Positions 7,317 through 16,883 of a stretch of DNA of 64,000 nt are shown piece by piece. The notes below the pieces were generated by a model. It was not told the DNA's origin. It ran no database searches and worked only from the letters and a program-made list of their open reading frames with translations. The translations under genes were made by a program, and so were the position numbers. Each line of letters opens with the position of its first letter. Positions within the stretch are counted from its first letter, which is position 1. The DNA is from Flavobacterium weaverense (GTDB lineage Bacteria > Bacteroidota > Bacteroidia > Flavobacteriales > Flavobacteriaceae), in NCBI RefSeq assembly GCF_003688495.1, contig NZ_REFH01000010.1, forward strand, positions 310,001-374,000. The letters run 5' to 3'.

Positions 7317-9047
7317 CTAATTTGTTTTAATGATTATACCATCTTTGTTTATCGTCAATCCTTTAAACTTCTTTGTACTATTTTTTACAGTATCACCTTT
7401 TACTGTAACACCATTTTCATTGATTGTAATTGAAGTTTGAGTGCTGTCGTTATCCGTTGTTATTTCGTACTCATCAGTTTGTTTATCACTACAGTTGATG
7501 CATTTTATTTTATTATCTTCAACTCTGTAAATTTCAGTTGTGGAGTCTGAGTTCCATAAAAAATAATCTCCATCTGTGCGATCGTAGCTCGTCATCGAAG
7601 CATCTGGTTTCAACAAAGTACCTTTTGGTAGATATAAAGTGATTTCAATTTCCTGATCTCTATACTTGTTTTTCAAATCAGTTAGTAAGAAATTGTCTAA
7701 AGTCAAATGACTTCCTTCAATGCTGTAACTATATTTGATTTGTCCCGCTCTGTTTTTTGCTTCAGATAATGATTTACCTTTCGCTTCCTTCTCAATTTGA
7801 ATGTAAGCTACTTTTTCATCTGTTCTTTCAATTCTCAAACTTACTTGATTCGAATAAATAACATCCGTTCCTGTTGAATCTTGAGTAATCATAAAATTAT
7901 TACGATCTCTAATATTTTTTGCAAAGTAGTCACTGTGCTTAAACTTGATAAAAAGTGTATCTGTAGCTTGTAAATTAATATTTTCTTTTTTAACAACTCT
8001 TCCATCAACTGCAAAGGCACTGGCTTGTTTTACACCAATAGAAATCAATAGTGCTATCGAAATGATCCAAAGAGCTAGAAGAGTGTATTTTGCAACATTT
8101 CCAACCGACTTTAAACTTGGAGACACTAATTTAAAACCTAAAAGCATCAAAAAGAAATTAGGAATAGCTACTGCTGTGAAAAGTAATAATCCAAAAACCC
8201 AGATAGGATAATCTGTAAAATTTCCAGATTCTATAAATTGATGAAACGGAAAGTTGCTAAAATTTGTTGAACCTAATGTTAATGCTCCTACTAAGAAAAC
8301 AATGATCATTGCTAAACCAGCAAGAATTAAAATTATACCTAGAAATTTTGCGAAGATTTTAAAAACGGTAGTGATAAAATCTCCAAAAGAGTTTCCCAAT
8401 TTATCAGCGCCACTTCTAATTTGATTTCCGTATTTGTCGTAATCAACATTTTTTAGTTTGTCAGAAACATTTTCAAACTCTTCTCTTACTTTTTTTTCAA
8501 TATTCGAAATCGTCACAGGTTCTCCAGTCATCTCAAGTTTCTCAGTCGTAGTAATAGCCTCAGGAGTTACAATCCAAAGAATGATATATGCTAAAATTCC
8601 AGTTCCAAAACCTGCAAAAACTAATAATATTAGAACTATTCTTATCCAAACAGCATCAATACCAAAATAGTATCCCAATCCTGAAGCAACGCCACCTATC
8701 ATACCTTTTTCCTTGTCACGATATAATTTTTTAGTGCTTCTTGAAGTAGTGTTATTGTAAGTAGGTCCCGCAGTAGCTTCATCTTCGATGATGTAATCTT
8801 CAGGCTGTCCCATAACCGCTATAACTTCATCTACATCTTTTAATCCTATTACGTGTTTATCGCTTTTTTGCTTTTCGAAAAGTAATTCTGAAACACGCAT
8901 TTCAATATCTTTTATTATTTCGTCATGACCTGAAGAGTTAGATATAGAGCGTTTTATGGCATCAAAGTAACGAGTCAGTTTTTGGAATGCATCTTCATCG
9001 ATGTGAAAGAACATTCCACCTAAGTTTATATTTACAGTTTTGTTCAT
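7317..9047 (-). CDS. PspC domain membrane protein with C-terminal DUF2807-like domain
   Basis: A 576-residue membrane protein. The N-terminus (residues 1-85) has a short regulatory region beginning MNKTVNINLGGMFFHIDEDA. A PspC domain covers about residues 105-165 (KLYRDKEKGMIGGVASGLGYYFGIDAVW in two parts, then hydrophobic helices ending in IILWIVTPE). More membrane helices lie near 225-260, 277-300 and 315-345. The rest looks extracytoplasmic, with strand-rich sequence. PspC relatives sense or respond to envelope stress. The gene follows PadR by two bases and precedes the DUF2807 lipoprotein by two, so the three make one operon under PadR control. Confidence 0.85.
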   Translation of the reverse strand: MNKTVNINLGGMFFHIDEDAFQKLTRYFDAIKRSISNSSGHDEIIKDIEMRVSELLFEKQKSDKHVIGLKDVDEVIAVMGQPEDYIIEDEATAGPTYNNTTSRSTKKLYRDKEKGMIGGVASGLGYYFGIDAVWIRIVLILLVFAGFGTGILAYIILWIVTPEAITTTEKLEMTGEPVTISNIEKKVREEFENVSDKLKNVDYDKYGNQIRSGADKLGNSFGDFITTVFKIFAKFLGIILILAGLAMIIVFLVGALTLGSTNFSNFPFHQFIESGNFTDYPIWVFGLLLFTAVAIPNFFLMLLGFKLVSPSLKSVGNVAKYTLLALWIISIALLISIGVKQASAFAVDGRVVKKENINLQATDTLFIKFKHSDYFAKNIRDRNNFMITQDSTGTDVIYSNQVSLRIERTDEKVAYIQIEKEAKGKSLSEAKNRAGQIKYSYSIEGSHLTLDNFLLTDLKNKYRDQEIEITLYLPKGTLLKPDASMTSYDRTDGDYFLWNSDSTTEIYRVEDNKIKCINCSDKQTDEYEITTDNDSTQTSITINENGVTVKGDTVKNSTKKFKGLTINKDGIIIKTN

Positions 9048-9049
9048 GA

Positions 9050-9382
9050 CTATTGTTTTTGGTTGGTTATAAGGTTTACAGCATCAGACAATTCAGTCCA
9101 AGTGCTATTTAGTTCGTTTAAAAATGTTTGTCCTATTTCGGTTAGACCGTAGTATTTTCTAGGTGGTCCTGATGTAGATTCTTCCCAACGGTAGTTTAGC
9201 AAACCGTCGTTTTTGAGTCTTGTGAGCAGCGGATAAATTGTGCCTTCCACCACTAGTAATTTTGCGTTTTTTAAAGTGTCTAATATCTCAGATGTGTATG
9301 CATCTTTTTCTTTCAATACTGATAAGATGCAAAACTCGAGAACACCTTTGCGCATCTGGGCTTTTGTGTTTTCAATGTTCAT
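9050..9382 (-). CDS. PadR-family transcriptional regulator
   Basis: A 110-residue winged-helix protein. The N-terminal stretch NTKAQMRKGVLEFCILSVLK and the recognition region VVEGTIYPLLTRLKNDGLL match PadR regulators, and the wing GPPRKYYGLTEIGQTFL is also typical. It starts the PadR-PspC-DUF2807 operon and probably represses it. The stop is two bases before the PspC start. The leader to 9478 contains no other gene. The ligand or signal is not visible from sequence. Confidence 0.92.
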   Translation of the reverse strand: MNIENTKAQMRKGVLEFCILSVLKEKDAYTSEILDTLKNAKLLVVEGTIYPLLTRLKNDGLLNYRWEESTSGPPRKYYGLTEIGQTFLNELNSTWTELSDAVNLITNQKQ

Positions 9383-9478
9383 AATTCGTTTGTTTTGTTT
9401 TTGTGTTGATTAAACTGTTCTCTTTTTGATTGATGTGCCAGTCTGATTACCTGGCGTGCTGATGATTTTGATTTTCTT

Positions 9479-9560
9479 GGAGCTAATTCCCGCTTTACAT
9501 TGCAATCTTTTTTTTGCCGCGGCTAAAAAAAAAAGGATTTTCATTGCAATCTGGGCTAGG
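9479..9560. repeat. Dispersed REP-like repeat, copy 2
   Basis: It begins GGAGCTAATTCCCGCTTTAC and ends CAATCTGGGCTAGG. A GCCGCGGC core is flanked by T and A runs, so it can form a hairpin. Ends match copy 1 at 2776-2918, while the interior differs. Confidence 0.65.
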
Positions 9561-9606
9561 GTATTCGTGTTATTTCATGTCTCGAATTCTAATTTCGTTT
9601 TTCTAT

Positions 9607-10062
9607 TTATTTTATAAACGGAATTGTTATTGGGTATTTAAAGTATTCTCCATTTGATGTTTTGATTCCTGCATAAATAATTAGAAAAAACTCTGCCACT
9701 TTCAACATTCCAAATATTAGAAGACTTGTTAGGCCAAGAGTTAATAATCCAATATTATCATGCAAATTGAAATTTGACATATTAAAACTATTCTCATTAA
9801 TAATTGTTGTGAACGGAATATTATTGAAAATTGAAATTAGAAAACAAGGAATGGCGATCATAATTAACAAAATGGAATATAAGAATAGACTTAATTGAAA
9901 ATTTAAAACTTGCTTTCCATTATGATTTACAAATTCTGATTTGTCTTTTTTAGAACTCCAAAGTAGTATTGGAAAGATATAATTCCCAAATGGAATAAAA
10001 TATTGTGTTAATGAAATTAAGTGTGTAAAAGCTGCGATGTTTTTGTCAGTTGTTGATTCCAT
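9607..10062 (-). CDS. DUF4870 domain membrane protein
   Basis: A 151-residue protein of three to four hydrophobic helices (about residues 19-35, 54-80, 100-130). It carries the DUF4870 pattern: AAFTHLISLTQYFIPFGNYI near the start, LLWSSKKDKSEFVNHNGKQV in the middle and a final helix. The function of this family is unknown and many members are small integral membrane proteins. It is monocistronic between the REP-like repeat and a divergent thioesterase-like gene. The start codon is the natural first ATG (10062). Confidence 0.75.
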   Translation of the reverse strand: MESTTDKNIAAFTHLISLTQYFIPFGNYIFPILLWSSKKDKSEFVNHNGKQVLNFQLSLFLYSILLIMIAIPCFLISIFNNIPFTTIINENSFNMSNFNLHDNIGLLTLGLTSLLIFGMLKVAEFFLIIYAGIKTSNGEYFKYPITIPFIK

Positions 10063-10256
10063 GATTTTTTGATTTTGATGATGATTGAAACTTTTTTAGA
10101 ATACTAATTGGCCTACCTAGTAATTTCTTATGCAAATATATATCTAAAAGACAGTATCTTGTTTCGCATAGTACCTAAAATTAACATAAAATTAACAAAT
10201 GTATTTTATATGTACGCATACTATTTTTTTGTATTTTAGCAAAAAAACCACTGATA

Positions 10257-10709
10257 ATGAAACTTACCGTATCAAAACTTAATAATTTTTTGTTGTTTAA
10301 ATTACCTTCTGCATTTATCTGTGGAGTACGAGTAAAGGAGATTAACGAAAACAAATGTGTAGTTTCTGTCAAACATAGATGGATTAATCAAAACCCTTTC
10401 AATTCCATGTATTTTGCAGTACAAGCAATGGCTGCAGAGCTTGCGACTGGTGCATTAGTAATGTTCCAAATCCAAAAAAGCGGTAAAAAAATTTCTATGT
10501 TGGTTGCGAATAATAAAGGTAATTTTACTAAAAAAGCGACTGGAAGAATAACTTTCGTTTGTAACGACGGACATTTAATAGAAAAAGCGATTCAAGAAAC
10601 TCTAGCAACAGGAGAGGGTCAAACATTCTGGATGAAGTCCATAGGAACAGATGAAAAAGGAATTCAAGTATCTGAAATGGATTTTGAATGGAGCGTAAGA
10701 GCAAAATAA
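10257..10709 (+). CDS. DUF4442 hot-dog fold thioesterase-like protein
   Basis: A 150-residue protein of the DUF4442 group, which has the hot-dog fold seen in acyl-CoA thioesterases. Evidence is the overall length, a core around HRWINQNPFNSMYFAVQAMA (residues 42-61) and the GALVMFQI helix, then a beta-rich C-terminus ending DFEWSVRAK. No substrate can be assigned. It is followed by a strong terminator at 10741 and faces a Cys-rich peptide gene on the other strand, so it is probably monocistronic. It lies divergent from the DUF4870 gene. Confidence 0.7.
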   Translation: MKLTVSKLNNFLLFKLPSAFICGVRVKEINENKCVVSVKHRWINQNPFNSMYFAVQAMAAELATGALVMFQIQKSGKKISMLVANNKGNFTKKATGRITFVCNDGHLIEKAIQETLATGEGQTFWMKSIGTDEKGIQVSEMDFEWSVRAK

Positions 10710-10740
10710 ATAATTACCATTAAAAGCTATAAATACAAAA

Positions 10741-10768
10741 TGCCTCTGAAATCTCAGAGGCATTTTTT
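10741..10768 (+). terminator. Intrinsic terminator of the DUF4442 gene
   Basis: The stem TGCCTCTGA/TCAGAGGCA (10741-10762) is followed by TTTTTT. It may also serve the convergent gene at 10798. Confidence 0.85.
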
Positions 10769-10797
10769 GAATTTAATACAAAAAGTAAGTACTAAAA

Positions 10798-11019
10798 TTA
10801 GCATTTCTTACCTGAACCGGAATCACATTTTTTTCCTTCTGCTTTGCATTTTGCTTGACATTTTGCTACTTCAGCTGCAGTCATTTCCTTTGATTTGGAG
10901 TCTTTTTTAACACAACAAGACTCTTTTTTCGCTTTATCTTTACTACTAGTCTTTACCTCTTGCGCACTCGTATTGATAGTTAAGAATGCAATTGCTAAAA
11001 ATGTCACTATTTTCTTCAT
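10798..11019 (-). CDS. Small Cys/Lys-rich exported peptide
   Basis: A 73-residue protein with a signal peptide (KKIVTFLAIAFLTINTSAQ). The mature chain of about 54 residues is very rich in Lys and has Cys in ESCCVKKD, AKCQAKCKAEGKKC and the terminal GKKC. The C-x3-C spacing (CQAKC) and adjacent CC resemble small metal-binding or disulfide-rich periplasmic peptides, but I recognise no family. Convergent with the DUF4442 gene. It is unlike its neighbours in composition, yet the signal peptide and Lys/Cys pattern argue that it is real. Confidence 0.65.
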   Translation of the reverse strand: MKKIVTFLAIAFLTINTSAQEVKTSSKDKAKKESCCVKKDSKSKEMTAAEVAKCQAKCKAEGKKCDSGSGKKC

Positions 11020-11273
11020 GGATTATATTTTTAAAACTTTAATTTATTTTTTCTACTGTTAGTTAGTATTCAAATATATACAATATTGTAAATCAATTTT
11101 ATAAATCTTAATATTATTTGCTTAAAGCAAAATTATATAAGTTAAAGTTGAATTTACGCTTCCATTACTTTTTAAATAATTGTAAGCATGTTAATGAGTT
11201 TGATTTAACCCAGTTAAAATTAGAAGTATTGTTAGGGGAAAAAACTTCTCGATTAAGAGAGGTTTTTAATCAA

Positions 11274-11313
11274 CAAGCCCTAAAATCGAAATCACTTTCT
11301 ACTTTAGGGCTTG
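11274..11313. terminator. Hairpin after the NagB-PIG-L gene
   Basis: The inverted repeat CAAGCCCTAAA / TTTAGGGCTTG has an 18-base loop and lies 23 bases past the stop of the minus-strand gene. The T tail is weak, so termination is likely but not certain. Confidence 0.55.
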
Positions 11314-11335
11314 TTATAAACTATAATTTAAATCT

Positions 11336-13264
11336 TTAGTAATGCCATCTCACAAATGCTTCCATTGCTGCATAATTTGAAAGTCCAAGTTGGATGTATA
11401 ATTCAGCAGTTTCTTTATTTCGATCTTCGGCTCTTTGCCAAAACTCTCTAGCATCAGATCCTTGGAATACTACACCATCTTTTTGAGATTGATGTTTAAA
11501 AATTCCATGTCTTTTATCCAATACTTGATCAGGACTCATTGGTACTGCCATTTCAACCTCATCAATTCCCCATTCTTGCCAAGCACCTCTGTACAACCAA
11601 ACCCAGCAATCTTTCATAAAGTCTTTTGATTTTAGATTTTTCACAGCGCTGAAAATAGCATCTAAACAAACTTTGTGTGTTCCGTGCGGATCTGCTAAAT
11701 CTCCAGCAGCATAAATTTGGTGTGGTTTTATTTTTTCAATTAAGTCCATCGTTAATTGAATATCTTCTGGACCTAAAGGTTTTTTCTCAATTTTTCCAGT
11801 CTCGTAAAACGGAAGTTCCATAAAATGAATTTGGTCATCAGTTAGTCCTACGAAGTTACTTGTAGAACGCGCTTCTCCTTTTCGAATCAATCCTTTTAGA
11901 TATCGCACTTCAGGAATGTCTATTTCGCTATTCCTTTTGTTTTTTAGAAATTCTATTGCTTTTTGATAAATAGTATCAGCTTCTGGGCTTTTTATTCCAA
12001 ATTTATCATTGTAATCACATACAAAACGTGCAAAACGCAGCGCTTCATCATCAGCGACAGCAATGTTTCCGGAAGTTTGGTAGGCAACGTGCACTTCATG
12101 ACCTTGCTGCTGCAAACGCATAAATGTTCCGCCCATACTTATAATGTCATCATCTGGATGTGGACTAAAGATAAGGACTCTTTTACGAGCTGGTTCTGCT
12201 CGTTCTGGACGATTGGAATCATCAGCATTTGGTTTTCCGCCTGGCCAACCTGTAATGGTATTCTGTAAATTATTAAAAATTTTAATGTTGATATCGTAAG
12301 CTGGACCAGAATCTGCAAGTAGATCGCTCATCCCATTTTCGATGTAATCAGCGTCTGTTAGCATTAAAATTGGTTTTTTAAGATCAAGAGCTAATCCTAA
12401 AACGGCCTTACGAGTCAATTTTTCAGTCCATTCAATTTTGTCAACTAACCACGGTCTATTAATTCTTGTCAATTTCGAACCTGCTTCTTTATCTAAAACA
12501 AAAACGGCATTGTTGTGCTCTTGTAAGAATGAAGCAGGAACTTGATTTGTAACTGCTCCTTCAACTGAAGATTCAACAATATTTGCTTTCCCTTCTCCCC
12601 AAGCCATTAAAATGACTTGCTTAGCTTCCATTATTTTTTTAACACCTAATGTGATAGCGGTACGAGGCGTATTATTCAATCCAGAAAAATCTTTACTTGC
12701 AGCTACTCTTGTAATATGATCTAAAGCAACTAATCTTGTTTTAGAGTTTTGAAGTGAACCTGATTCGTTGAAACCGATGTGTCCGTTTCCTCCAATTCCT
12801 AATATTTGTAAATCGATTCCACCTAGAGCTTCAATTTTTTCTTCATAACTAGCACAATAATCTGCGATTTGCTCTTTTGATAAAGTTCCATCAGGAATAT
12901 TATAATTTTCAGGTAAAATATCTACGTGATTTAGTAATAATTCCTTCATGAATCGAACGTAACTATTAATAGAATCTGGTTCCATTGGATAGTATTCATC
13001 AAGATTAAAAGTGATTACATTTTTAAAGCTCAGTCCATCTTCTTTATGCATGCGAACTAATTCAGCGTACAAACCCTTTGGCGAAGACCCAGTTGCTAAT
13101 CCTAGGACGCAAGGTTGATTTTTTTCTTGTTTTGACTTAATAACTGCTGCAATTTGTTTTGCCACAGCTTTAGACGCATAAGATGAATTTTCGAAAACGA
13201 TGGTATCGATATTTTCAAATCTTTTTTCAAAATCAGTAGCCTTGTCGATATTACTTTTTAACAT
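11336..13264 (-). CDS. nagB: Glucosamine-6-phosphate deaminase fused to PIG-L/LmbE-type deacetylase
   Basis: A 642-residue two-domain protein. The N-terminal half is NagB, which converts glucosamine-6-phosphate to fructose-6-phosphate and ammonia: LGLATGSSPKGLYAEL (about residues 59-74), FNLDEYYPM (about 105-113) and GIGGNGHIGFNESG (about 157-170). The C-terminal half (about 365-642) is a PIG-L/LmbE zinc-dependent deacetylase-type domain with SPHPDDDIISMGGT and a later DPHGTH. The fusion is known in Bacteroidota. It belongs to the minus-strand operon with the MFS permease, nucleotidyltransferase and GHMP kinase. Deacetylase activity on a GlcNAc or GalNAc derivative is inferred. Length and motifs are intact. 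Confidence 0.9.
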   Translation of the reverse strand: MLKSNIDKATDFEKRFENIDTIVFENSSYASKAVAKQIAAVIKSKQEKNQPCVLGLATGSSPKGLYAELVRMHKEDGLSFKNVITFNLDEYYPMEPDSINSYVRFMKELLLNHVDILPENYNIPDGTLSKEQIADYCASYEEKIEALGGIDLQILGIGGNGHIGFNESGSLQNSKTRLVALDHITRVAASKDFSGLNNTPRTAITLGVKKIMEAKQVILMAWGEGKANIVESSVEGAVTNQVPASFLQEHNNAVFVLDKEAGSKLTRINRPWLVDKIEWTEKLTRKAVLGLALDLKKPILMLTDADYIENGMSDLLADSGPAYDINIKIFNNLQNTITGWPGGKPNADDSNRPERAEPARKRVLIFSPHPDDDIISMGGTFMRLQQQGHEVHVAYQTSGNIAVADDEALRFARFVCDYNDKFGIKSPEADTIYQKAIEFLKNKRNSEIDIPEVRYLKGLIRKGEARSTSNFVGLTDDQIHFMELPFYETGKIEKKPLGPEDIQLTMDLIEKIKPHQIYAAGDLADPHGTHKVCLDAIFSAVKNLKSKDFMKDCWVWLYRGAWQEWGIDEVEMAVPMSPDQVLDKRHGIFKHQSQKDGVVFQGSDAREFWQRAEDRNKETAELYIQLGLSNYAAMEAFVRWHY

Positions 13265-13301
13265 TATCTGTTTTATTTAGAAATTATGGTATTATTTTTT
13301 A

Positions 13302-14684
13302 TTATTTTCTTGACCAGCTTCTATATTTATGTCCTTTAATCGCAAAGAAAAGAATCATAAAATAGGCAGGTAAAAGCATTACGTAAGCAAGTTGGTTTCC
13401 GCTTTTGGCAGTTGCGGTGATTCCTGCTTCTTCATTTGAAACATTTATCATTTCAGCGAGATAGCCGTAAAATAATGGGAAAACAGCTCCTCCAATAATA
13501 CCCATTACTAAAATAGCACCTGCTATTTTTGTGTAGCCACCAAGATCTTGAAGTGCCAATGGCCAAATAGCCGGCCAACACAATGCGTTAGCAAGTCCCA
13601 TTAATGCAACAAGTATAATTACTAATGGCATCGCTGGTAAAAATGGTAATTGAATCATTATCGAAGCATCAATATAAACAATTAATAAAACTAAAATAAT
13701 TCCTAAAATTCCTGAAGCTTTAAGTGCAGTAACTTGTGAAACATATTTTGGTATTAATGAAATTCCCAAAAGATATCCAATCACCATCGCAGTCATAGTA
13801 AAGGAAGTAAGTTTTAAATATAAATCTCCATTTTCTCCATAAACTCCTAATTGCTTACCAAATTTTCCTATTGTGTCTCCTGCAATAACTTCAGCTGCAA
13901 CGTAAAGTATCAAAGTGATTACTCCTAAAACTAATTGCGGAAACTTAAAAGCATTAGCCATTTGTTTCCAAATATTTTGTTTTGAAACATTACCATCTTG
14001 ATCTAAATCTATTTCTGGCAAAGGCGATAAACGAATTATTCCCGCTAAAATTAATATTACAATTCCCATGTAGATATAAGGAGTTTGTAATTGTAAAGCT
14101 AATGCGTCAAGAGCTTGAGCTTTTGTCTCAGCATCAAGTGCAGCAATTTTATCTGCTGTGTAGTCCTTCATGTTTGACAAAACCAGTGCAGTCAGTGCTA
14201 ATGGCGCGATAAAACCTGCTAATTTATTGGCAAGTCCTAAAATACTAATTCTCGCAGCTGCACTTTCTCGTGGCCCAATTACGACAACGTAAGGATTTGC
14301 AGCTGTTTGTAAAATTGCTAATCCAGTTCCCATAACAAATAGTGCAACTAAGAAAAATAAAAATGTTCTTGTTTCAGCAGCAGGATAAAACATAAAAGCA
14401 CCTATCGCAATAACAATTAAGCCTAATGAGACTCCATTTTTATAACCTACTTTTTCGATTACCCAAGATGATGGGATTGCCATAACAAAGTACGCGATGT
14501 AAAAAGCAAAAGCAACAAAGTAAGCTTGAGACTCCGTTAACTCACACGCTAATTCAAAAAACGGAATTAGCGGTCCGTTTAACCAAGTTACAAAACCTAA
14601 AATGAAAAACAATAAGGTTAAAATAACCATCGGAATCAATACACTGCCTTGTTCTTTACCTGCAGTACTTTTAATTTGGGTCAT
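13302..14684 (-). CDS. Sugar MFS transporter, FucP/NagP-like
   Basis: A 460-residue integral membrane transporter with about 12 hydrophobic helices. The stretch LTLLFFILGFVTWLNGPLIP near the start is typical of the sugar:H+ symporter group (FucP, glucose/galactose and NagP-like) in Bacteroidota. It includes the cytoplasmic-loop-like segment RESAAARISILGLANKLAG. The specific sugar is not visible. Genes on both sides in the same operon act on amino-sugar phosphate, so N-acetylhexosamine or a released monosaccharide is likely. The 37-base gap to the NagB gene and 76-base gap to the nucleotidyltransferase suit co-transcription. Confidence 0.85.
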   Translation of the reverse strand: MTQIKSTAGKEQGSVLIPMVILTLLFFILGFVTWLNGPLIPFFELACELTESQAYFVAFAFYIAYFVMAIPSSWVIEKVGYKNGVSLGLIVIAIGAFMFYPAAETRTFLFFLVALFVMGTGLAILQTAANPYVVVIGPRESAAARISILGLANKLAGFIAPLALTALVLSNMKDYTADKIAALDAETKAQALDALALQLQTPYIYMGIVILILAGIIRLSPLPEIDLDQDGNVSKQNIWKQMANAFKFPQLVLGVITLILYVAAEVIAGDTIGKFGKQLGVYGENGDLYLKLTSFTMTAMVIGYLLGISLIPKYVSQVTALKASGILGIILVLLIVYIDASIMIQLPFLPAMPLVIILVALMGLANALCWPAIWPLALQDLGGYTKIAGAILVMGIIGGAVFPLFYGYLAEMINVSNEEAGITATAKSGNQLAYVMLLPAYFMILFFAIKGHKYRSWSRK

Positions 14685-14760
14685 ATTTTATATTTTTAGC
14701 AATGATGAAAATTATATTTCGATTGTTTGGAATCAACTCTACTTTATAGACGAGCTTATT

Positions 14761-15636
14761 TTAGTTTTCCCAGTTTAATTCAGGATAATGCTTCTTTAAA
14801 TATTCTTTTACTTCAGCAATATCTTCTTTTGCCGTTAAATCTGGTACATGTTCAGAAAAAGGAATTCCTAATGCGCTGTCTGGATTATCTTTTAGAGAGT
14901 TTAAAAGAACTGTTGGAAGTTCTTTCTCATCTCTCTCGGGATGAACGGGACAATTTTTAAGATAAGGGTAAAGTAGTTCGCCATTAAATTTAAAAGCGTT
15001 CATACTCACTCTTAATTTTCCTTCACTGTCTTTATATTCTTCCAGAACATCAGCCGAAGGTTTTTCAAGAATGTCTAATAAAAATCCTTCCTTATTAAGT
15101 TTTGCGATTGCAAAACGGGAAATGCGCTCTAGTGGAAATTCCATAGCGTCTCTATCGTAACTGATAAATGCATTTGGACAATCAGTTTCCCTTAATGCTA
15201 ATAAAGCATCGGTTGAATATAAGTTATCACTGTTGCAAACAGAGTATGATTGCGAATTTAATTCTGGATATTGTTCAACAGCTTGATATAACGCATCAGC
15301 TGTTCCAAATGGTTTTACTCGACCTTCAGGAATGTATTGAGTTGCAAAAGAAATATTAAGGCCATGAAAATCATTATTTTTAGTTTCATTACCATAAAAC
15401 TCCTTAAATAAATCGCCCTGCTCTCCAATAATGATGTAAATATTTTTATATCCTGCTCTTTTTGCATTCAATAAAAGATAATCTAATAATGGTCGGCCAT
15501 TTGGTCCAACACCTATTAAACCTTTACTTCTCTCGTTAGCTTGTGCAATTTCTTCAGCAGATAAGTTTTCTAATCCAACTTGTTTTTTCATTCTTGATGA
15601 AGCTCCACCAGCTAAAATCACTAAATTAGTATGCAT
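14761..15636 (-). CDS. Nucleotidyltransferase (sugar-1-phosphate type)
   Basis: A 291-residue NTP-transferase fold protein. It opens TNLVILAGGASSRMKKQ, where GGxSSRM is the nucleotide-binding signature. GRPLLDYLLLNAKRAGYKNI (residues 47-66) is the segment after it. A later CNSDNL stretch, which I place near residue 133, and EKPSAD fit the metal-binding and product-binding positions of sugar nucleotidyltransferases. The exact nucleotide and sugar are not identifiable. It is 26 bases from the GHMP kinase, so the pair would form a sugar-1-phosphate and then an NDP-sugar, or activate a released sugar for catabolism. This pathway step is inferred from context. Confidence 0.7.
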   Translation of the reverse strand: MHTNLVILAGGASSRMKKQVGLENLSAEEIAQANERSKGLIGVGPNGRPLLDYLLLNAKRAGYKNIYIIIGEQGDLFKEFYGNETKNNDFHGLNISFATQYIPEGRVKPFGTADALYQAVEQYPELNSQSYSVCNSDNLYSTDALLALRETDCPNAFISYDRDAMEFPLERISRFAIAKLNKEGFLLDILEKPSADVLEEYKDSEGKLRVSMNAFKFNGELLYPYLKNCPVHPERDEKELPTVLLNSLKDNPDSALGIPFSEHVPDLTAKEDIAEVKEYLKKHYPELNWEN

Positions 15637-15662
15637 AATTATTTTTTTAAATTTTAATATAT

Positions 15663-16739
15663 TTATTCGATTCTCGATCCTGGATCGACAGTTACTGCGT
15701 ACGCTTCGACTGCACCAGCTGCAAGTAAAGCTTCAACTATAGGAGCTTCTTTACCCGGTTCTGCCATTACAACAATGCTTCCGCCGCCGCCTGAACCAAC
15801 AATTTTTGCACCATAAGCACCAGCTTTCAATGACGCATTAATCATATCGTCAATTCTTGGAACAGTTATTTTTAGTAAATCTCTCAACACCTCGTGATGC
15901 TGATTCATTAATGATCCTATTTTCTTTAAGTCAAGAGCTGGTTTTTGAAATTCAATTAAAGCCATTTTTGTATAATGGTGATTTTTAATAGCTGCTTCAA
16001 AGAAAGGAATTAAGCGATCCGGCAAATAGTTAAGATACTTGTCTAAATCTTCGATTTCTGTAGTATTTAAATCAAATTCAGGAAAATGCTCTTTAATTGT
16101 GCCAATTGCCATCAGTGCATTTCCTTTTAAATCGCCAATTAATCCAATTGTCTCCTTTGGAACTCCAGAAACACCTGTTATTAAGCCTCCTAATTCTGTA
16201 CCGATTACTGTAAAAGAAAAAGGATCTCTAGTATCAATGTGAACGATGTTTCCAACACCAATACTGTAATGATCCATCATACCTCCAGGTTCACCATGTT
16301 CAACCACTTCAGAAAGATACCCCATTTTAGAAATAAACTCGGGAGTGATTTCCTCGTTAGCGCCAAATGCATGTACCAAGAAATTAATCCAAGCAAGCAA
16401 TAATGCAGATGAACTTGAGGTTCCTGAATTTATAGGGATATTTCCAGTTACTGTAATGTCATAACCAAAATCTGGCACACAACCATTTCTTCTCAGGACG
16501 CGTAGTGAAGAGGCAAAATAATCGCGTGGTGCTAAATCAGTGAATATTTCGTTGATATCGATTATTCGCACTTGATTGATATCGACCATATTTATTTTAA
16601 ATACTCCCGTATCGTTCTGCTTTGCTGTCAGTTTTATACTTCTGCTGATTGCACAAGCAATAACTGGTAATCCAAGATAATCTTGATGATCTCCAAAAAG
16701 ACATGTTCTGCCGGGTGCTAATGAGATTATTTCTTTCAC
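15663..16739 (-). CDS. GHMP-family sugar kinase (galactokinase-like)
   Basis: A 358-residue GHMP kinase. Motif 1 is SLAPGRTCLFGDHQDYLG (residues 6-23), close to the galactokinase pattern with D in place of E after G. Motif 2, PINSGTSSSSALLLA (about 105-119), binds ATP phosphates. Motif 3 is GAYGAKIVGSGGGGSIVVM (about 310-328). It phosphorylates a sugar at C1 by family analogy; galactokinase, GalNAc kinase and glucuronokinase are all in this group. It is the first gene of the sugar operon. A perfect palindrome lies 145 bases upstream, suggesting control by the divergent LacI regulator. Confidence 0.8.
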   Translation of the reverse strand: MKEIISLAPGRTCLFGDHQDYLGLPVIACAISRSIKLTAKQNDTGVFKINMVDINQVRIIDINEIFTDLAPRDYFASSLRVLRRNGCVPDFGYDITVTGNIPINSGTSSSSALLLAWINFLVHAFGANEEITPEFISKMGYLSEVVEHGEPGGMMDHYSIGVGNIVHIDTRDPFSFTVIGTELGGLITGVSGVPKETIGLIGDLKGNALMAIGTIKEHFPEFDLNTTEIEDLDKYLNYLPDRLIPFFEAAIKNHHYTKMALIEFQKPALDLKKIGSLMNQHHEVLRDLLKITVPRIDDMINASLKAGAYGAKIVGSGGGGSIVVMAEPGKEAPIVEALLAAGAVEAYAVTVDPGSRIE

Positions 16740-16883
16740 TTTAAATATGTTAAAAATATTATTAAACGGTTGTAAAAACTAGGTTTATCTACTATTAATA
16801 TAAGTCTTTTGTCGAAAAAATTACTACTTTAATAGCTTTGAACTACGAAACTATATATTTTATTTAATAAAAACAAATGAATT

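Noticed and set aside
11118..11339. 73-codon plus-strand frame next to the NagB-PIG-L gene
   Set aside because: It uses a TTG start, overlaps the terminator-like hairpin and has no recognisable sequence, so it is more likely chance.
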